A stretch of 64,000 nt of DNA from Flavobacterium sp. LC2016-12. GTDB taxonomy: Bacteria > Bacteroidota > Bacteroidia > Flavobacteriales > Flavobacteriaceae. The number at the start of each line of letters is the position of its first letter. Position 1 is the first letter of the stretch. A program made the position numbers and the translations under genes. The DNA lies in assembly GCF_015351595.1 (NCBI RefSeq), contig NZ_JADKPT010000014.1, positions 62,001 through 126,000 of the forward strand, written 5' to 3'. Of this stretch, positions 43,097-53,100 are shown one piece after another. The notes under the pieces were generated by a model, which saw only the letters and a program-made list of their open reading frames with translations, was not told the DNA's origin and made no database searches.

Positions 43097-44368
43097 TTAA
43101 ACTTTGAAAATGAGTTTCTTTTTGTAGAAGACCCACAATATGAATGTCCAGATTGCAACATAAACCAATGCCCCGGCTAAAGAAGCTGTCATTGGGTTGC
43201 TGAAGAATGGCGCTATTCCAAAACTGTACAAATAATTCAAAAGATTTATTTTTTCTACCGGATTATGCGGATTTTGGAATTCGATCATAACTAGTGCCTG
43301 AGGAATAATTTGGGAAGCAAAAAACACAATCATTGGGTTTACACCCCAAATTAAAAAGAGTTTAAAGCCTTTTTTATAATCTGCTATATCAAGTACATAA
43401 TATAATATCGCTAAAAATGTAGTTGCTAATCCTGTAGTGTACAAAACGTAACTGCTTGTCCAAAGTGATTTGTTAATTGGGAAAGCGGTATTCCATAACA
43501 GTCCTCCAATAATAAGACCTACACCCATTATGGCCATTTTTTGGGCTTTTTCAGTTTTGCCTATTTCTCGTAATAATATTTGACCAATTAATAAACCGAT
43601 AATTCCGTTTACAATAGAGGGCAGGGTGCTTAAAATTCCTTCCGGATCCCATGTTATAGTTCCGCGATACATATGCCCTTCAAGAAGGATGCTATCTAGC
43701 CAGGAAGCTAAATTAGTTCCTTTTTCAAGATTTGCAGCTCCAATTCCGGGAACAGGAATTAAAGTCATGACAGCCCAATAGCCTAATAATAAAGCAATAC
43801 CTGTTATGATTTGTGTTTTTTGAGAGGTTTTTAGATATAAAAGTGAAACTACAAAATATACAATAGCAATTCGTTGTAAAACCCCTGGAAGGCGTACATC
43901 GTGATATGCTTCTATACCACTATAGGCTAAAAACAGGTAAATTATTAGAATGGAGAAGGCCAGAATGTTTTTGACTTTCGAACTAAAACTACCCATTAAG
44001 GCATAACCAACAGCAATAGTAATTGCTAAACGACCAACTAAAAGCGGAATTCCGTCAAGACCAAAAAGCTGTATTTTGCCAAAGAAATTAAAGAATATTC
44101 CAAGACAGAACATTCGTAAAGAACGGACCAATATTTTATTGAAAGTAGTTCCGTCGTAAATTTTATCTGGCATAGCCAAAGGAACGGCAACTCCCATAAT
44201 AAAGATAAAAAACGGAAATACTAAATCGGTTGGCGTGCAGCCGTGCCATTCGGCATGTAAAAGTGGTGGAAAAACATTGCCCCAATCTCCGGGGTTGTTA
44301 ACAATAGTCATTAATAAAATAGTTAATCCTCTGAAGACATCTAGTGAAATCAAGCGCTCTCTGATCAT
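43097..44368 (-). CDS. DUF5009 / HGSNAT-like membrane acyltransferase, copy 2
   Basis: A 423-residue multi-pass inner-membrane protein. RLISLDVFRGLTILLMTIVN and HGCTPTDLVFPFFIFIMGVAV at the N-terminus are the DUF5009/HGSNAT pattern. It has about 11 hydrophobic helices. It is longer than the paralogue at 27.0-28.2 kb, so the two likely differ in acceptor. Possible role in acylating polysaccharide, by inference. Confidence 0.9.
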   Translation of the reverse strand: MIRERLISLDVFRGLTILLMTIVNNPGDWGNVFPPLLHAEWHGCTPTDLVFPFFIFIMGVAVPLAMPDKIYDGTTFNKILVRSLRMFCLGIFFNFFGKIQLFGLDGIPLLVGRLAITIAVGYALMGSFSSKVKNILAFSILIIYLFLAYSGIEAYHDVRLPGVLQRIAIVYFVVSLLYLKTSQKTQIITGIALLLGYWAVMTLIPVPGIGAANLEKGTNLASWLDSILLEGHMYRGTITWDPEGILSTLPSIVNGIIGLLIGQILLREIGKTEKAQKMAIMGVGLIIGGLLWNTAFPINKSLWTSSYVLYTTGLATTFLAILYYVLDIADYKKGFKLFLIWGVNPMIVFFASQIIPQALVMIEFQNPHNPVEKINLLNYLYSFGIAPFFSNPMTASLAGALVYVAIWTFILWVFYKKKLIFKV

Positions 44369-44488
44369 AGTTTTTGGTAATAGATTAATTTTTGTTTTTT
44401 AAAGGTTACTATTTGGTTTAGAGAGGCAATAATTTCAGAAGAGGCGGTTATTTATTCTGATGATTATTACTTTATTGTTTATTTGTAT

Positions 44489-46078
44489 TTATATCGTTAT
44501 AATATTAAAGTTCGTTTCTAATGGTTTTAATTTTTGAATTAAAAGAGGAATTAATTGTTCTCCTTTTTCTAAATAGAATTCAGAAAAATTAGTCTGACGT
44601 TCCTGTAAACTTTGATTTGGGAAAAGCTCACATTGTAAATCAATTACACGTTGTAATTCGTTGTCCAGTTTTCTTTTTTGCGCTTTTAATAATCTTTTTT
44701 CAAGGTTTTCTAATCCTTTTTTTTGTTTTACTTCTTGTGCTTTTACTGCTCCGGTAAATGATTTGTCGGTTTGCTGCGCGAGTTGATAAAGATATTCAAA
44801 TTGTTTTTCTAATGTTTCTTTTTGAGAAGTTAAATCAATTGGAAAAGCAGATAATTTGTGTGTAATTGCATTGACTAAATTAGCGGGTTTTGTAAATAAA
44901 TCAGCCCAGCTTAATTCTAATTTATCAGCTTTTTTAGCTTGTTTTTCAGTGTTTAAAAGTACTGAATTACGCACTAAAAGCATCGGAAAAGTGATGTTTA
45001 TTGAATCAAAAAATGATTTTAACTCTAACCAATACGCAATTTCTCCTCCTCCGCCAATGTAACATAAATTAGGTAGAATAATTTCCTGATACAACGGACG
45101 CATAATTACATTTGGACTAAATTTCTCAGGATTATTTTCTAGTAATTCGATAATTTCTTCCTTCGAAAAGAAGATTTTTGTGTTGTTTACGTAGTATTTA
45201 TCATTTTCAAAAATGATTCTTTCTCTTAAACCATCTTCGATATAAAACAAATTGATTTCACGTGGATTTACCTGAACCGTATAATCTCCAAATTTAGAAA
45301 TCGTTTCCTCGACAGCTTTGAACGAAGTTTGTTGCTCTAGTTCTTCTTTTACAAAAGGAATAAAAGCGCGTTTTAAATCGGCGTCATCAGAATCTAAAAT
45401 AACTAAGCCATAATTAGCAAATAATTTATCAGCTAAAAAACGAGTAGCATCTGCTAAATTTTCGTGCTTTAAATAGGCCTCTTCAAATAGGTTTTTAAGA
45501 ACATTCGCGTTTGTGCTGGTTCCTAATTCCAGGGAATAAATTTCGAAAAACTCTGTTAAACCTTCTGTTGAAAGTCTTCCAACAGGACCTGTACTTTGTT
45601 TATTCCAACGAAATTTCTTTCCCTTAAAATTAAAATAATTAATCTCTTCAAAATCGTGATCCTCGGTTGCCATCCAATAAATGGGGACAAAATTATGCGT
45701 TGGATATTTCGACTTTAATTCTTTCGTCAAATTAATAGTAGAAATGATTTTATATAAGAAATATAGAGGGCCGCTAAATAAGTTTAACTGATGCCCCGTA
45801 GTAATAGTGAAAGTATTTTGATGTGCTAATAGTTCGATATTTTGCTTAGTTGCATCTGATATTTCGATATTTTGATATTGCTTTTTTAGTGTTTCAACTA
45901 AAGGAATTCGATTTGCATTGTCAAAATTGGTCTGTTTTTCAGCTATTTGTTTTTCAAAGTTTTCCAATGTTGGAAAATGATTGTAAAAGGAGTTTAATTC
46001 GGGTTTTTGATCTAAATAATCTTGTATCAATTTAGAGAAATATCCTGAGGTTTGGTAGCTGATACAGTCGGTGGGCAT
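44489..46078 (-). CDS. bshC: Bacillithiol biosynthesis enzyme BshC
   Basis: Adds cysteine to glucosaminyl-malate in the last step of bacillithiol synthesis. The 529-residue length is right, and the typical motifs TITTGHQLNLFSGPLYFLYK near residue 93, FVPIYWMATEDHDFEEINYF and RWNKQSTGPVGRL are present. The other bsh genes are not in the window. No terminator is obvious downstream. Confidence 0.93.
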   Translation of the reverse strand: MPTDCISYQTSGYFSKLIQDYLDQKPELNSFYNHFPTLENFEKQIAEKQTNFDNANRIPLVETLKKQYQNIEISDATKQNIELLAHQNTFTITTGHQLNLFSGPLYFLYKIISTINLTKELKSKYPTHNFVPIYWMATEDHDFEEINYFNFKGKKFRWNKQSTGPVGRLSTEGLTEFFEIYSLELGTSTNANVLKNLFEEAYLKHENLADATRFLADKLFANYGLVILDSDDADLKRAFIPFVKEELEQQTSFKAVEETISKFGDYTVQVNPREINLFYIEDGLRERIIFENDKYYVNNTKIFFSKEEIIELLENNPEKFSPNVIMRPLYQEIILPNLCYIGGGGEIAYWLELKSFFDSINITFPMLLVRNSVLLNTEKQAKKADKLELSWADLFTKPANLVNAITHKLSAFPIDLTSQKETLEKQFEYLYQLAQQTDKSFTGAVKAQEVKQKKGLENLEKRLLKAQKRKLDNELQRVIDLQCELFPNQSLQERQTNFSEFYLEKGEQLIPLLIQKLKPLETNFNIITI

Positions 46079-46422
46079 AATTTTCGATTTATTTTTGATA
46101 GCTGTAAATTTAATGAAAATATATACTTAAAATGGTTTTTAACGAATGCTTAAGATTTGATTTTTGGTTTTTAATGTAAAATATTTGTAATCAGTATTTT
46201 AAGCTGTGTTGTGAACTTAGTGTTATGTAACATTATTTGGCAAGGACTAAAATAACAGATTCGGGCTTTTTGTTAAAATTTTGAGAGTAATATAAAACTA
46301 TTGCTTCTGAATGTGTGTTTTTAATAATGAAACTATATTTTTGCACACAAATGTTTTGTGTGAGTAACGAGTCTATTCATTTTTACACTAGAATTTTTCA
46401 AAAAAAAACTATATCAACCACA
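46079..46422. other. Gene-free spacer upstream of the MHS transporter
   Basis: A 344-nt divergent spacer between bshC and the transporter. It holds a -7 box at 46336-46343 and a leader of about 75 nt. A GTG-started frame before the real ATG adds residues with no transporter similarity and is not used. Confidence 0.55.
46336..46343 (+). promoter_or_regulatory. -7 promoter box for the MHS transporter
   Basis: TATTTTTG followed by CAC, matching TAnnTTTG, 79 nt before the ATG at 46423. Confidence 0.5.
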
Positions 46423-47700
46423 ATGAAAAATAACCCAAATCAGGAGAACTCTCTTCGCCACGTTCTTTTTGGTTCGTTAATTGGAACCACAATTGAATTT
46501 TTTGATTTTTATATTTATGCCAATGCCGCGGTATTGGTTTTTCCACAATTATTTTTTCCCGGAGCTAGTAGTACAAATTCCACATTGGAATCTTTGGCTA
46601 CATTTTCGATAGCCTTTCTTGCCAGACCTCTGGGGTCAGCTGTGTTTGGTCATTATGGAGATAAAATTGGTCGTAAAGTCACATTAGTTGTGGCATTATT
46701 AACGATGGGATTATCCACAATTGCCATTGGTTTTTTACCTGGATATGCCAGTATTGGAATCGCTGCACCCATTTTATTGATGTTATGCCGATTTGGACAA
46801 GGAGTTGGCCTGGGAGGAGAGTGGGGAGGAGCTGTTTTATTGGCAATTGAAAATGCACCACCACATAAACGAGCTTGGTACGGAATGTTTCCGCAATTGG
46901 GAGCACCAATCGGATTGTTACTTTCTGGGGGTACTTTTTTAATATTAACTGATAGTATGACCAGTGAAGCCTTTATGGATTATGGATGGAGAATTCCATT
47001 TATAGCAAGTTCTCTTTTGGTTGTTGTTGGATTTTATATTCGTCTAAAAATTAGTGAAACTCCTGCTTTCGAAAATTCTAAAGAAGAACAGAAAGAAGTT
47101 CGAATTCCGTTTTTAACTTTGTTGAAATCATACAAAAATCAATTAATTTTTGGAACATTATCGGCAGTTACTACCTTTCTGGTTTTTTATTTAATGACTG
47201 TTTTTACATTGAGCTGGGCTACATCTGACTTAGGTTTTACCAAAAGAGATGCCTTACTAATTCAATTACTTTCTGTATTGTTTTTTGCCTTTTTTATTCC
47301 AGTTTCAGCTTTGGTTGCAGATAAAATTGGTCGTCGAAAAATATTAATTATCACTACCGTTGCCATTGCTGTTTTCGGATTTTTCTTTTCGTACTTCCTT
47401 AATTCAGGAAATCCGGTTTTGGTAACTGCATTTGTTTGTATGGGAATGTCTTTAATGGGCTTTACTTATGGACCGTTAGGAACTTTTTTATCGGAGTTGT
47501 TTCCTACTACAGTTCGTTATTCTGGAGCTTCTTTAACATTTAATCTGGCTGGAATTTTAGGTGCGGCATTTGCACCGATGATTGCAATCTGGCTGGCAAG
47601 TACTTACGGATTAAGTTATGTAGGTTTTTATTTAACTGCCGCCGCTATTGTTTCTTTAATTTCTTTTTTAGTGATTTCCAAGAAAGTACATCAGTTTTAA
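46423..47700 (+). CDS. MHS-family MFS transporter (metabolite:H+ symporter)
   Basis: A 425-residue inner-membrane permease with 12 helices. The MHS-type N-terminus HVLFGSLIGTTIEFFDFYIY, the loop GHYGDKIGRKVTLV between TM2 and TM3, and CRFGQGVGLGGEWGGAVLL near residue 140 match the ShiA/KgtP/ProP group. The start is the ATG before KNNPNQENSL; upstream residues are not conserved. Substrate could be an organic acid or osmolyte; the sequence does not settle it. Confidence 0.92.
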   Translation: MKNNPNQENSLRHVLFGSLIGTTIEFFDFYIYANAAVLVFPQLFFPGASSTNSTLESLATFSIAFLARPLGSAVFGHYGDKIGRKVTLVVALLTMGLSTIAIGFLPGYASIGIAAPILLMLCRFGQGVGLGGEWGGAVLLAIENAPPHKRAWYGMFPQLGAPIGLLLSGGTFLILTDSMTSEAFMDYGWRIPFIASSLLVVVGFYIRLKISETPAFENSKEEQKEVRIPFLTLLKSYKNQLIFGTLSAVTTFLVFYLMTVFTLSWATSDLGFTKRDALLIQLLSVLFFAFFIPVSALVADKIGRRKILIITTVAIAVFGFFFSYFLNSGNPVLVTAFVCMGMSLMGFTYGPLGTFLSELFPTTVRYSGASLTFNLAGILGAAFAPMIAIWLASTYGLSYVGFYLTAAAIVSLISFLVISKKVHQF

Positions 47701-47721
47701 ATTCGATTCTGAAACTCTTAT

Positions 47722-47757
47722 AAAATGGGCAACAATTTAAATTGTTGTCCATTTTTT
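47722..47757 (+). terminator. Terminator of the MHS transporter
   Basis: Arms 47722-47738 and 47739-47755 pair with one mismatch (aaaatgggcaac / gttgtccatttt words) and T8 follows. Confidence 0.8.
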
Positions 47758-47773
47758 TTGTGAATTAGAAAAG

Positions 47774-47795
47774 TATTTAGATATTTGTCTAAATA
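47774..47795. promoter_or_regulatory. Palindromic operator upstream of the SdpR-like repressor
   Basis: Perfect 8-bp arms 47774-47781 and 47788-47795 (tatttaga / tctaaata) separated by 6 nt, ending 5 nt before the repressor ATG. Spacing and position fit an ArsR-family autoregulatory site overlapping the promoter, since a TATTTG core lies in its centre. Confidence 0.6.
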
Positions 47796-47800
47796 TATAA

Positions 47801-48058
47801 ATGATGAACGATATTTTTAAAGCATTAAACGATGCCACGCGAAGAGAGATTCTGGAGCTTTTAAAAGAGAAAGACTTATCTGCGGGAGAAATTGCTGATG
47901 CTTTTAATATTTCAAAACCGAGTATCTCGCATCACTTAGATATTTTAAAACGTGCTGATTTAATTACTTCTGAAAAAAATGGGCAATTCATCATTTACTC
48001 CATTAATACCACCATTATGGAAGATGTTTTGCAATGGATACTAACCTTTAAAAAATAA
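47801..48058 (+). CDS. ArsR/SdpR-type winged-helix repressor
   Basis: An 85-residue DNA-binding protein. NDIFKALNDATRREILELLK is the SdpR/ArsR N-terminal pattern, and SAGEIADAFNISKPSISHHL is the recognition helix. No metal-binding Cys pairs, so it senses something other than metals; SdpR-type repressors are relieved by interaction with the SdpI membrane protein. The next gene, 3 nt away, is that SdpI-like protein. The second Met codon at 47804 is an equally possible start. Confidence 0.92.
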   Translation: MMNDIFKALNDATRREILELLKEKDLSAGEIADAFNISKPSISHHLDILKRADLITSEKNGQFIIYSINTTIMEDVLQWILTFKK

Positions 48059-48061
48059 AAA

Positions 48062-48724
48062 ATGAATTTAGAATTGAAAAAAGAACTTCCAATAATTGGA
48101 ATTGTTCTTACTCCCTTTGTCTATTTAGCAATTATTTGGAACAGCCTCCCAGAAAAAGTTCCCGTACATTGGAATTATAAAGGAGAAATTGATAGGTGGG
48201 GCGATAAGTTTTCGCTTATTACCATATTATTTTTATTGCCCGTTTTAATATATGTACTGATGACTTTTATTCCAAGAATAGATCCTAAGAACAGGATTTC
48301 TTTAATGGGAGGGAAATTTTACCAATTGAAATTTATCTTAGTTCTTTTCATGTCTCTAATTGCTTTGCTTGTTCTGTATACTACCAAAGAAAGATCAATA
48401 AATAATCCGAATTTGGTTTTTGCACTAATGGGGGCTTTCTTTGTGATTCTGGGGAATTATTTTAAAGTAATTCAACCAAATTATTTTCTTGGAATACGTA
48501 CACCCTGGACTTTGGAAAATAGTGAAGTATGGAAAGCCACACATTTGTTTGCTGGTAAGCTTTGGGTTGCCGGAGGATTACTTCTGGTATTGGGAGGATT
48601 TCTTCTGAGTACTACATTTGCCAACGCTTTTGTTTTTGTTATAATTATTATGGCACTTGTTCCTGTAGTTTATTCTTTTATCAAGTTTAAAGAAATTCAA
48701 AAGAGAGATCAAAAATCAATTTAA
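48062..48724 (+). CDS. SdpI-family immunity/signal membrane protein
   Basis: A 220-residue protein with about six TM helices, starting LELKKELPIIGIVLTPFVYL with the DUF1648 element PEKVPVHWNYKGEIDRWGDK, then ALMGAFFVILGNYFKVIQPN and FLGIRTPWTLENSEVWKATH, all typical of SdpI. In Bacillus, SdpI protects against the SdpC toxin and sequesters SdpR. There is no SdpABC-like toxin gene here. It pairs with the repressor gene and is followed by an alpha/beta hydrolase gene after 25 nt. Confidence 0.92.
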   Translation: MNLELKKELPIIGIVLTPFVYLAIIWNSLPEKVPVHWNYKGEIDRWGDKFSLITILFLLPVLIYVLMTFIPRIDPKNRISLMGGKFYQLKFILVLFMSLIALLVLYTTKERSINNPNLVFALMGAFFVILGNYFKVIQPNYFLGIRTPWTLENSEVWKATHLFAGKLWVAGGLLLVLGGFLLSTTFANAFVFVIIIMALVPVVYSFIKFKEIQKRDQKSI

Positions 48725-48749
48725 TTTTATCCAGTAATTTTTAAATCAA

Positions 48750-50126
48750 ATGAAAAAAGTAATACTTATTATAATAACAATTTTAACTTCTTCTTTCGCA
48801 ATAGGGCAAGAAATTTCAGGACAATGGAATGGTCTATTAAAAGTTCCAGGCGCTCAGCTAAGAATTGTAGCCAATATTAGTAGAACAGAAACTGGATATG
48901 TTTCTACTATGGACAGCCCGGACCAAAAGGTAAAAGGAATTCCTGTTGCCACAACAACTTTTGAAAATTCTATTTTAAAATTAGAAATCCCTGCAATTAA
49001 TGGTTCGTATACAGGGATACTAAATAAAGACAATATCATTGTTGGAAAACTTACTCAAAATGGACAATCTTTTGACTTGAATTTATCCAAAGAAAGTATT
49101 TCAGAACAAGTTTACGCAAGACCGCAGGAACCTAAAAAACCATATCCTTATTATACTGAAGATGTAAAATTTGTCAATAAAACGGCTAATATTACTCTGG
49201 CAGGAACATTATCACTCCCTAAAAAAGAAGGAAATTTTCCAGCTGTAATACTAATTACAGGGAGTAGTGCGCAAAATAGAGACGAAGAAGTGCTAGGACA
49301 TAAGCCATTCTTAGTAATATCTGATTATTTAACTAAAAAAGGAATTGCAGTTTTGCGTTTAGATGATCGTGGAGTAGGTGAATCTACAGGTAATTTTAGT
49401 ACATCAACAACCGTAGATTTTGCAAGTGATATACAGGCAGGGTTAGATTATTTGAAAACACGAAATGAAATTAATAAAAAGAAATTGGGATTAATTGGTC
49501 ATAGCGAAGGTGGTTTAATAGCTCCAATGGTGGCTGGAAACTCAAAGGATATTAGTTTTATTGTTTTACTTGCCGGACCAGGACTTCGTGGAGATAAAAT
49601 ATTGCTTTTGCAAAATGAATTGATAAAAAGACAAAGCGGAATGCCTGAAGTTGAAATTCAAAAAGAGAAAGAAATCTTTAAAGGTGCCTACGATCTTATT
49701 ATTGCCTCTAATGTAAATGATGGAAGCTTAAAAAATAATATCAGTAGTTATTTAAAAACACAATATAATGATTCTTCAAAGGATGCTGATGTGGAATTAC
49801 TTACAGCACAAGTTACAAATACCTGGTGGTATAATTTTATAAAACTGGATCCGGTTCCCTTTTTGAAAAAGGTAAAATGCCCTGTTTTAGCATTAAATGG
49901 AAGCAAAGATTTACAAGTTCCTGCTGAAGTTAATCTGGAGGCTATTAAAAAGACACTTCTAGATAGTGGCAATAAAAAAGTAACCACAAAAGTATTGCCT
50001 AATTTGAACCACCTATTTCAGGAATGTCAAACAGGTTTGCCAACTGAATATAAAACAATTGAACAGACATTTTCTCCAATTGCATTAGAAGAAATTTCAA
50101 GTTGGCTATTGATTCAAACGAAGTAA
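48750..50126 (+). CDS. Secreted alpha/beta hydrolase
   Basis: A 458-residue periplasmic or exported hydrolase with signal peptide MKKVILIIITILTSSFAIG. The nucleophile elbow GHSEGG places the catalytic Ser near residue 252; NGSKDLQVPAEVN carries the Asp and NLNHLFQ the His. An extra N-terminal domain of about 110 residues (SGQWNGLLKVPGAQLRIVAN) precedes the fold, like the DUF3887-type extension seen in some hydrolases. It completes the SdpR-SdpI transcription unit by position. Substrate unknown. Confidence 0.88.
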   Translation: MKKVILIIITILTSSFAIGQEISGQWNGLLKVPGAQLRIVANISRTETGYVSTMDSPDQKVKGIPVATTTFENSILKLEIPAINGSYTGILNKDNIIVGKLTQNGQSFDLNLSKESISEQVYARPQEPKKPYPYYTEDVKFVNKTANITLAGTLSLPKKEGNFPAVILITGSSAQNRDEEVLGHKPFLVISDYLTKKGIAVLRLDDRGVGESTGNFSTSTTVDFASDIQAGLDYLKTRNEINKKKLGLIGHSEGGLIAPMVAGNSKDISFIVLLAGPGLRGDKILLLQNELIKRQSGMPEVEIQKEKEIFKGAYDLIIASNVNDGSLKNNISSYLKTQYNDSSKDADVELLTAQVTNTWWYNFIKLDPVPFLKKVKCPVLALNGSKDLQVPAEVNLEAIKKTLLDSGNKKVTTKVLPNLNHLFQECQTGLPTEYKTIEQTFSPIALEEISSWLLIQTK

Positions 50127-50133
50127 AAGTAAC

Positions 50134-50169
50134 AATAAGAACGCCCTTAGTTTTAAGGGCGTTCTTATT
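50134..50169. terminator. Shared terminator of the hydrolase and adhesin genes
   Basis: Perfect 16-nt arms 50134-50149 and 50154-50169 with a 4-nt loop, between convergent stop codons. Confidence 0.92.
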
Positions 50170-50177
50170 TATTATTC

Positions 50178-53100
50178 TTATCGTTTCAAACTAAAATGTC
50201 CTCTGAATTCTGTTCCATTTAATCTTGTAACGGTAAACCAGTAATCTGCTGCTGGTTCTTGAGATCCTAAATAAGTTCCATCCCAGGCCCCATTGTTATG
50301 AAGTTCTTTAATGAATTTTCCGTAACGATCAAATATTCGAATTCCGGTATTAGGAGCTAAGTAAGCAAAATCTATAGTCCAGGTGTCATGAAAGGTATCA
50401 TTGTTTGGTGTAAAGTATTTTGGGTAAGGAAGTTCATCTACAAAATTAATGCAGTCCCCAGTTGTTGTCTCAAGAATTTGAATAGTAATCGGAATTCTAT
50501 CGCTTTCGCAACTGTTTATAGTTTGAGAAGCATAATAGGTGATCCCATTTTCGAGTGGAGTTGATCCAGATAAACTAATATCAGAAGAAACACTATCAAA
50601 CCACTTTATATTTTCTCCTGTAATATCAATGTCATTTAAGGAAGCCTTTTTTTGAATGCAAAATCTTTGTGGTGAAGCGGCAGTCGGAGGTTGAGTATCT
50701 TGTATTTTTACTGTTACAGCAAGCCTTTTACTTTCGCAGTTGTTTTCTGTTTGTGTAGCGTAGTAAGTGGTGTTTTGCAATAAAGTTGTTTCAGGAAGAG
50801 TAGATCCATTTATTGCGGAGTCATACCATTTAAGATTAGTTCCAACAATACCAATAGAAGCAATTGTTGCGTTTTCATCAATACAATATTGTTTGGAAGT
50901 ACTTCCTGTTGGTAATGCTGTATCATAAACCTGAACTAAAATTGGAGTTCTGTCGCTTTCACATCCTACAGTTTGCGAGACATAGTATGTTTTATTGTCT
51001 TGTAGTAAAGTAGTATTAGGCAAAATAGCAGCAGAAAAATTGGTATCGTACCATTTTAGATTTTGTCCTGTTATTTGAATGTTGTTTAGTGTTGCATTTT
51101 CGGTTTTACAGAATTCTGTTTGTCCAGATAATATAGGAGCAGATGGCGTATCTACAATTGAAACAGTTATTCCAAATCTTGGACTTTCACAAGTATTGAC
51201 AGTTTGCGAAGCATAATAGGTTTTTCCATCAACAAGACTTGTAGTTTCTGATAACAGAGAACCACCGTTTAATGCGTCATACCATTTTATTGAATTTCCT
51301 GTAACATAAAGATTTGCAATCGTTGGATTTTGTGCTGAACAAAAAGGCTGATTTGCATTTCCTGTTGGAGGAGTTGTATTTTGAATGTTTATTGTGACGG
51401 GCGTTCTTTCACTTTCACAGCCGTTTATGGTTTGTGAAGCGTAATAAGTTATTCCGTTTTGCAATATTGTTGTATTTGCTAACAGTGTTCCTGCTGTTAA
51501 TGAATTGTACCATTTGATGTTTTGACCATTGATTTCAATATTGTCTAAAGTGGCATTTTGTTGAATACAGAAGATTTTAGAATTTAAAATTTCAGGAGCT
51601 GGTAAAGAATTAATAAAAGGTGTTATAGTTGCTTTTGTAGCTTCAGAAATACATCCATTAGAATTTTTAATTTTTAGAAAATATTCTCCTGGATTTAGAA
51701 ATAATGATGTTGCAGTCGTACTCCAGTTTGCACCATTATCAAAACTGTATTCTGATGCAATAGATAGAATAGTTATTTTTCCCTGATTATTATTACAGTT
51801 TGGCTGAATAGTGCTGTATGTAGGAACACTCGGACTATCTGTAGGTGGATTTATTTGAATTGAAACTGCTTCAGATTCACACCCAGCAGAATTTTGAACC
51901 ATAATCTTATAATTTCCGACGGCTAAATCTCCAGAATCTGAATTTATTTTCCATGTTACTCCGTTGTCAAAACTATATTTTGAAGCTGCAGTTGTGATTT
52001 TAATACTTCCAAAAGGATTGATACAGCTAATTGGTTGAGAAACGACATAACTTGGAACTATTGCATCTAAAGGAGGATTTATCGTTGCTTTTGTTGCAGG
52101 TGAAGGACAGCCTGTAGTGTTGTTTTTGATTTTTATAAAGTAATCACCAGAAATTAAATTTGTTGCAGTAGCATTTGTATCCCATGTTTGCCCGTTGTCA
52201 AAACTGTAAAAAGCAGCATTTGTAGTCACCGAAATCCTCCCTTTTGCTGCAGTACAGCTGCTTGGTTGTTGAATGGAAACAGTAGGTTCTTGAGCTGGAA
52301 GATTTACATTATAAAGAGAAACTGAACTAGAATTTGATTCACATCCTAAAGCATTTTTTATCTTTAAAAGATAATTACCAGTAGTTAAATTAGGAAAAGT
52401 AGAATCAGTTCTCCAAGTATTACCATTATCTATACTGTATCCAAAAGCGGCTGTGGTGAAAGTTATGCTGCCTAAAGATTCACAATTAGGTTGTATTATG
52501 GAGTATAAAGGGGAATCAATGTAAAATTTAGGAATGTAAATATTTTGCGGATAAGCTTCACAACCTAATTCATTTTTTATATTTATTGTATAATATCCTT
52601 CATCTAAATTTGCAGCTGTTGGATTGGTAGTCCAATTTACTCCATTGTCAAAACTGTATAATGCAGCTGGAGTAGTTATTGTAATACTTCCTCCAGTTCC
52701 ACATATAGGAGGAGTCGTAGTGTAATTTGGTGTAGGCAAATAAAAATCATAAAGTGTTGCAACTCTCCACCAAGACTGACAACCTAAATTATTTTTTACT
52801 ACTATGGAATAATTTCCAGGAGTTAAATTTGTGGCAGTGTTGTATTGACTCCAAGTTCTACCATCATCAAAACTATATTGATCAAATAGGGGATCTATTG
52901 TAATACTCCCTTTATTCTTTGATTCACAAGTAGGTTGAGTTACTTGTATATTAAAATCAGATAAATATTCTTCATTGAAATTTACAGAATAAAGTGTTTC
53001 TGAGATACATCCGGATTCATTTTTTATTTTAGGATAATAAAAACCAAGTGGTAAATTTGTAGCGGTTGGATTTGTACCCCAGGTTTCCCCACCATCAAAA

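Noticed and set aside
46315..46422. GTG start upstream of the MHS transporter
   Set aside because: The extra residues have no transporter similarity, and the -7 box lies inside the extension.
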